The notes under the pieces are model-generated. The model had not been told where the DNA came from, did no database searches, and saw only the letters and a list, made by a program, of their open reading frames with translations. 64,000 nucleotides of DNA from assembly GCF_001649575.2 (NCBI RefSeq), contig NC_051435.1, positions 3,464,854-3,528,853 of the forward strand. The letters run 5' to 3'. Origin of the DNA: Kryptolebias marmoratus. Lineage: Eukaryota; Chordata; Actinopteri; Cyprinodontiformes; Rivulidae. The position numbers and the translations under genes were made by a program. This document shows, in pieces, positions 60,661 through 64,000 of this stretch (positions are counted from its first letter, which is position 1; the number at the start of each line of letters is the position of its first letter).

Positions 60661-61184
60661 CCTGACTGATGAAGAATATTGTTTTTCAAAAGTAAAGTCG
60701 AGACTCAAAGAAGTAAAGTTGTCAGAAAATCCAGAGGAGGTGCAACAAATCACTAAATGTGTGCTTTTTGTTAGGATTCTATATTTTTCTCCCTTCTTGA
60801 TCTGAAAAATAAAACATAAATCAGCATGATGCAGCACTTTAGGACAGCTGTAAATTGAGCTCTAAATTAAATATCTGTGCATCACATTTTCTTTTTTTTA
60901 AATATTTTACCAAAAAAAAATCCCCTAAAATGTTTATTGCAGATTTTGTTTCACCATTGATTATATTATTTTATTGAGACAAACTTTATGAAACTGCTGT
61001 TTCAAAGACATAAGAGTGTTTTTTGTTTGTTTTTGGTGATTCGATCTGTTACTCCATCTCAGAATAAGTTCATCCTGGACTGAGGCAACATCACCTGATC
61101 ACATGATGAAGACAGAATTTAATCTCATGCACAATTGTTTAGTAATTTTTGTTATGAACACACTCCGAGTCCTCACTTTGTTGT

Positions 61185-61320
61185 TGAAGCACATGTAGCT
61201 TAGCCACACTCCGATGAGCACATCGGGGGCGATGAGAGGTTCAGTATCCTGCTCAAGGACACTTATTTATGGACTAGAGAAGCTTTGGGATTGAACTAGA
61301 ATTCTTATGTGCCTCAGCCT
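61185..61320 (-). mobile_element. SINE-like element, degraded copy
   Basis: 'cacatcgggggcgatgagag', 'gttcagtatcctgctcaagg' and 'acacttatttatggactaga', then 'gggattgaactagaa', are the reverse-oriented equivalent of the element at 34324-34650, with the B box degraded to its complement-like 'gattgaac'. It lacks the 3' tail. Confidence 0.5.
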
Positions 61321-61324
61321 GGTT

Positions 61325-62160
61325 TGTGTGGTCTGATGAAATAATATCTGAATGCACCTCAAAGTTCTGTTGCATGCCAGTTCATCCCATTTTGCTTTTT
61401 TCTTCCATTTATCATTGCATGTTAAGTAAAAGGTTGAGAACCTGAAGCCTCATGTGATGAAATGTTGTAGTTATAAGACATCAAATCCAGTGGTGTGTTA
61501 TTATAACACTTTCTTCATTTAACTTCAAATTAATTGCATTTCAACTCATTTCATGCTGTGTAGAGTCACAGCCTTCCCTGTCTTTTCTGACCAAACACCA
61601 ACAGTTTGTGTTGTGTTTGATGCTTTGTACAAAAACAGGAACATGCTCTACTCTATAGGTTCATTATTCTTCTTACTTTTAGCCGTCTGCACATTTACAC
61701 ATTTTTTATTAAAATTTGACTTTGTTTTAGATACTGACCAGACATGCTTTATGGAGTAAGGCCCTCATGTTGTACAAGCTTGCAGTTTTAGTTTTATGAT
61801 GTTGCATAATTCTTGTTAAAAGTCAGACGTTTTCACATCGAATTATCTAAATAGTTGTCTCATGGTTGGCTATGGGCTGTGCAAATTGTCAGGGTGACAT
61901 TCTATTGTTCCTTTCTATTCTTGGACATTAAACCAACACAACCTTGTCACAGATGTTTGTGCTCAAATCCTTTTTTGATCCATTACACACAAAAACACAC
62001 AATAAGGAGCCAACTGTGGTCCACATGCACAGCTTTAGACCTTAACAAAATCCTGAAAAAACCATCAATGTTCTGGGTGATTTTGTTTTTCTTTTATATA
62101 TATATACTGTATGTTTCTGTACTGCAGGTGTAAACCAGAGTAGCTGCAGAAAATGCATGC
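61325..62160. other. No gene seen
   Basis: AT-rich sequence with a TA run at about 62096-62105; nothing else recognised. Confidence 0.55.
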
Positions 62161-62164
62161 ATAA

Positions 62165-62275
62165 CGAGAACTGATGATCTTACCACAGAAAGTCTCCAGC
62201 TGAGATTTGAACCCAGGATCTTCTAACCACAAGACAACATCACTAACTACTGTGCTGCCGTGCTGCTTGAATGTG
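62165..62275 (+). repeat. Common teleost repeat (family C), 3' end
   Basis: 'agtctccagctgagatttga', 'acccaggatcttctaaccac', 'aagacaacatcactaactac' and 'tgtgctgccgtgctgc' correspond to the 3' end of family C (compare the end of 47195-47460). Confidence 0.6.
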
Positions 62276-62645
62276 AACAAACCATCATATGAAACATTTT
62301 CTGTTAAGTCTAAGGCTGAATTAAAAATACTTTTGCTCTCATCTTCTTTGACTACATTCAAAGCAAAGAAAAAAGGATATTTCCAAAATTTACAGAGACG
62401 AAAAAAGTGAACTTTTTCCATAGCGTTTTTCTATAAATCAGGTGAAAACTTTTAGTCGGACTTTCTTGGCTGTAAAAATCCTTAAAACTGCAAAAGTCAA
62501 GGCAGCTGAAATCACATGAGGTGTTGATTGGCACAGCAGTTGGCATAAAAATCTTGTTTGTACTCGATAATTAACAACTATTTGAGCAAATCTATAGAGT
62601 CAGCATTTAACACATCTTCGACATATTGTTAGCTGTTGACACATT

Positions 62646-62740
<95 letters not shown>
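62646..62740. repeat. (TATC)n microsatellite, about 24 units
   Basis: A pure tetranucleotide array with no interruptions, in the same strand sense as the array at 11698-11887. Its purity suggests a young, probably length-variable locus. Confidence 0.95.
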
Positions 62741-62744
62741 GCTT

Positions 62745-64000
62745 ACAATAACTGGTGTGTATGAGCTTTTTATTTGTTATCTCAAATGGTCCACTTCAGC
62801 TATAAAAGAATCAAAGTTGTTTTTATTTGCTTTCTTTTTTACAGGACCGCCCAGCAGCAAATCTGGTTACTTGTGCATTTTTGTTTTACCCAGGGGTTCC
62901 TGCGAGGAATGTAAAATAGGAAGCGCATAATAATAATTTACATGCAAACAGGGCAATAATCAGTCCCTGGGTTTAGGTTAAGGGATTTGATCCAACAACC
63001 TAGCAGCTGTAAAGAAATGTGTAGAAAAGCAGTTTGCTTTAATGGATGGTTAGCACAGAGTTTTAGGAGCAACATGTCAGTAACTTCCAACTGTGTCCTT
63101 ATAACTACAAGTATACAAAACAGTGAATAATCTGTAAATCCCAGGCTTTGTAAACAAATATTAATCATATGCTTTGAAACAAAAACAAGAGAATTGCAAA
63201 TGCTGGCCTTTGTTATGTCAAAACAAGCTAAATTTTCTTTCAAAAGTGTCTCTGAGTCGACACTGAGTCTCAGATCGGTCGCAGGAGCTCGATTCTAACA
63301 CCTGGATGGTGGCTCTTCTCTGACAGAAAACATGTCCGGGTCTAAAAACCATGCTCATAATAAAGAAATATTGAAAAACTGGTCTTCACTTTTAAAGTTT
63401 ATTCCTGCAGATTAAATCATAAACATGGGGATGATTGCTAATGTGGGTACAAGAGCTGAGGGGGTATGATGTATGCAGAGGTGGCAACAAAATGATGCAC
63501 AAGAATACAGGTTTGCAAGCCGTGCACACAAAAACTAACTGTGATTTTCAAAAACTGGACGTCCAAAACACAGCCGCGCTGCTCCCTGGTTACTTGGTTG
63601 CAAATACTCAGAATTCTGTGAGACTGCGATGGAAAATGTGTCTATTTTCTCACAGCTCAGTGAGATACCACCTTAAGTAAGGAGACAAAAGGAGAGACCA
63701 TGGTGAACAACAGATATTGTGTTGAATAATTGGAGCAGCTACTGCATAATATTCAGCTACAGCGGCTGAAAGGTTCAGAGATTAAAAACTAGGATTTTTT
63801 TTTCAGTTCAGTTCCTTTATTCTAAAACAATTTATACTAAATAGTCTCTAACTTTATAGTAGTTAGAAGAATTACAGCTACAAACAGCTTCATCTCATAA
63901 GCAACAACTGTTTGCCTTCAATTAACTGTGACCACAGTTCACAAACCAATTATTCAACATCTGTTTGATTTGAATTTTTTTCCTCGAACACATTGGTGTT
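62745..64000. other. No gene seen
   Basis: AT-rich sequence. Minus (62938-63243) and plus (63435-63680) frames of 101 and 81 codons carry no recognisable domain. Confidence 0.55.

Overview
This 64 kb window reads as vertebrate, almost certainly teleost, nuclear DNA. It is AT-rich and full of TATC and CA/TG microsatellites. It carries decayed transposable elements of fish type: L2-like and Rex3/RTE-like LINE pieces, gypsy-type LTRs, a hAT MITE, a Tc1/mariner relic and tRNA-headed SINE-like copies. Some dispersed repeats remind me of cyprinodontiform (killifish/livebearer) genomes, but that is memory and weak evidence. Nothing looks bacterial: there are no operons, ribosome-binding sites, CRISPR arrays or long ORFs. 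The longest non-repeat ORF is 140 codons (52802-53224), about what chance gives in this much AT-rich DNA.

Coding content is minimal. One stretch, 39467-39606 (+), looks like a genuine internal coding exon with an open frame, an acceptor and a GTGAGG donor. A second, weaker candidate at 42147-42415 (+) has a strong acceptor and an AATAAA signal and could be a terminal exon. I do not recognise the protein. Most of the window is therefore intron or intergenic space.

Layout. 1-9 kb: old repeats, a hAT MITE at 3559-3703, copies of dispersed family A, a conserved-looking block at 6050-6365, and a large fold-back built around a gypsy-type LTR (7581-8503). 9-25 kb: two more conserved-looking blocks, a long TATC array (11698-11887), a degraded LTR-like region near 18.3-18.7 kb, a Rex3-like LINE end near 20.2-20.6 kb and a compact SOX-type motif cluster at 24511-24539. 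25-35 kb: nested LINE 3' ends (25.5-26.85 kb), conserved-looking blocks at 27.1, 30.1, 32.7 and 33.7 kb, further family A copies and a tRNA-headed SINE-like element (34.3 kb). 36-46 kb: the exon(s), an intact solo LTR with a perfect 5-bp target duplication (41000-41615), and three copies of a minisatellite-bearing repeat (family B). 46-64 kb: mainly unannotated DNA with scattered conserved-looking blocks, copies of a common teleost repeat (family C), a Tc1/mariner transposase relic near 60.5 kb and a pure TATC array near 62.7 kb.

The combination of many moderately GC-rich, repeat-free blocks with TAAT/SOX-type palindromes and almost no exons suggests a regulatory gene desert or long introns around a developmental gene. 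This is inference; alignment to other fish genomes would settle it.
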